Positions 63,005-64,000 of a DNA stretch of 64,000 bases are shown here, piece by piece. The notes under the pieces are model-generated. The model saw nothing but the letters and a program-made list of their open reading frames with translations, searched no databases and was not told where the DNA came from. Positions within the stretch are counted from its first letter, which is position 1. Every line of letters begins with the position of its first letter. Position numbers and translations under genes: made by a program. The stretch comes from Asterias amurensis (taxonomy: Eukaryota; Echinodermata; Asteroidea; Forcipulatida; Asteriidae): NCBI RefSeq assembly GCF_032118995.1, contig NC_092669.1:6323501-6387500 (forward strand). Direction: 5' to 3'.

Positions 63005-64000
63005 TTGCAGAACAATCTTGCAACAAATTGGCTGAAATCTTGCAATGATTTGACAGACATCTTGCAGTGATTTAACTGAAATCTTGCAGTCGTTTAACGG
63101 CGATTTTGCAGTCGTTTAACGGAGATTTTGCAGAGGTTTAACTTTAAGCTTTCACTGATTTAACGAAAATCTTGGAAGTGATTTTGCAAAAATATCTTGC
63201 AACAATTTGACAGAAATCTTGCAATGATTTAACTTAAATCTTGCAGTGATTTGACAGAAGTCTTGCACCAATTTGACTGCAATCTTGCAGTGATTTGAAC
63301 AAAATCTTACAATAATTTAACAGATATATTGTAGTGATATGACTGAAATATTGTAGTGATTTGAACGAACTCTTGCGATATTTGGCTGAAATCTTGCAGT
63401 GATTTGACTAAAATCTTGCAGTGATTTAACTGAATTCTTTCAGTGATTTGACTCCCATAAAGCAGTAATGTGGCTGAAATCTTGCAGTGATTTGACTGAA
63501 ATCTTGCAATTATTTGACATAAATCTTGCAATGATTTTGCAGTAATCTTGCTGGGATTTGACTGAAAACTTGCAGTGATTTAACTGAAATCTTGCAGTGA
63601 TTTGACTGAAATCTTGCAATGACTTGGCAGAAACCTTGCAATGATTTAACTTGAATCTTGCAGTGATTTGACATAAATCTTGCACTGATTTGACTGCAGT
63701 CTTGAAATCTTGCAGTGATTTGACTGAAATCTTTCAATGATTTAACTTAAATTTACACTGATTTGACAGAAATCTTGCAATGATTTAACTTAAATCTTGC
63801 AGTGATTTGACAGAAGTCTTGCACTGATTTGACTGCAATCTTGCAGTGATTGAACAAAACCTTACAATAATTTGGCAGATATATTGTAGTGATATGACTG
63901 AAATATTGTAGTGTTTTGAACGAACTCTTGCGATATTTGGCAGAATTCTTGCAGTGATTTGACTGACATATTGCAGTGATTTAGCTGAAATCTTGCAGTG
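63005..64000. repeat. Degenerate ~22 bp minisatellite
   Basis: The consensus ATCTTGCAGTGATTTGACTGAA is repeated about 45 times with many substitutions (AACTTAAATCTTGCAATG, CAGAAGTCTTGCAC and others). A higher-order copy of ~600 bp is visible: the run TATATTGTAGTGATATGAC occurs near 63326 and 63881. It lies in an intron of the YWTD gene and continues past the right edge. Minus-strand frames rich in CKISVKSLQDF are repeat translations, not genes. Confidence 0.9.

Noticed and set aside
63307-63737. Overlapping minus-strand open frames rich in CKISVKSLQDF
   Set aside because: Translations of the 22 bp minisatellite. The period allows open frames without coding meaning.

Overview
The window is eukaryotic, intron-rich and AT-leaning. 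It looks like a marine deuterostome, most likely an echinoderm and perhaps a sea star. That assignment rests on the gene families and on the dense, familiar-looking short dispersed repeats, not on any search. Three host genes can be reconstructed from exons with good splice sites. (1) The last two exons of a class-B (Methuselah/adhesion-like) seven-transmembrane receptor lie on + at 92-2272 and 3280-3534. (2) A monocarboxylate-transporter-like MFS gene (SLC16 type) lies on -, with coding exons 17832-17633, 12962-12819, 10079-9252 and 8576-8449. (3) The 5' part of a secreted or membrane YWTD beta-propeller (LDL-receptor class B) gene lies on +. Its signal-peptide exon is 48947-49025 and its propeller exons are 60611-60850, 61140-61299, 62081-62208 and 62587-62847; the gene runs off the right edge.

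The rest is a record of mobile elements. 3.9-6.9 kb holds a decayed CR1/L2-like LINE (-). 18.4-26.4 kb holds a long terminal-inverted-repeat (TIR) element (19181-24333) that contains a 63-67 bp minisatellite, itself split by a Penelope-like element. 26.5-43.7 kb is two nearly abutting large TIR structures only 34 bp apart. Element B (26484-32772, flanked by a 6 bp direct repeat) encloses tRNA-derived SINEs, a foldback element and a nine-copy 108 bp hairpin array. Element C (32807-43697, flanked by a 7 bp direct repeat) has a core resembling a fossil DIRS-like retroelement. Its right arm was later invaded by an L1/Tx1-like LINE showing a classic 5' inversion, and both arms carry Penelope-like fragments in mirrored positions.

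44-48.9 kb is a mixture of SINEs and palindromic MITEs, including one MITE family nested in another. Intron 1 of the YWTD gene (about 11.6 kb) contains a Ty3/gypsy-type LTR element (52561-57313) whose two 166 bp LTRs read as identical, so it is a recent arrival. The window ends in a degenerate minisatellite of about 22 bp (63005-64000).

The recurrent theme is long-TIR or palindromic elements that carry minisatellites, with hairpin-rich monomers amplified inside them. I saw no prokaryotic-type system, no CRISPR and no convincing functional tRNA or rRNA. The most promising unexplained structures are elements B and C and the 108 bp hairpin array.
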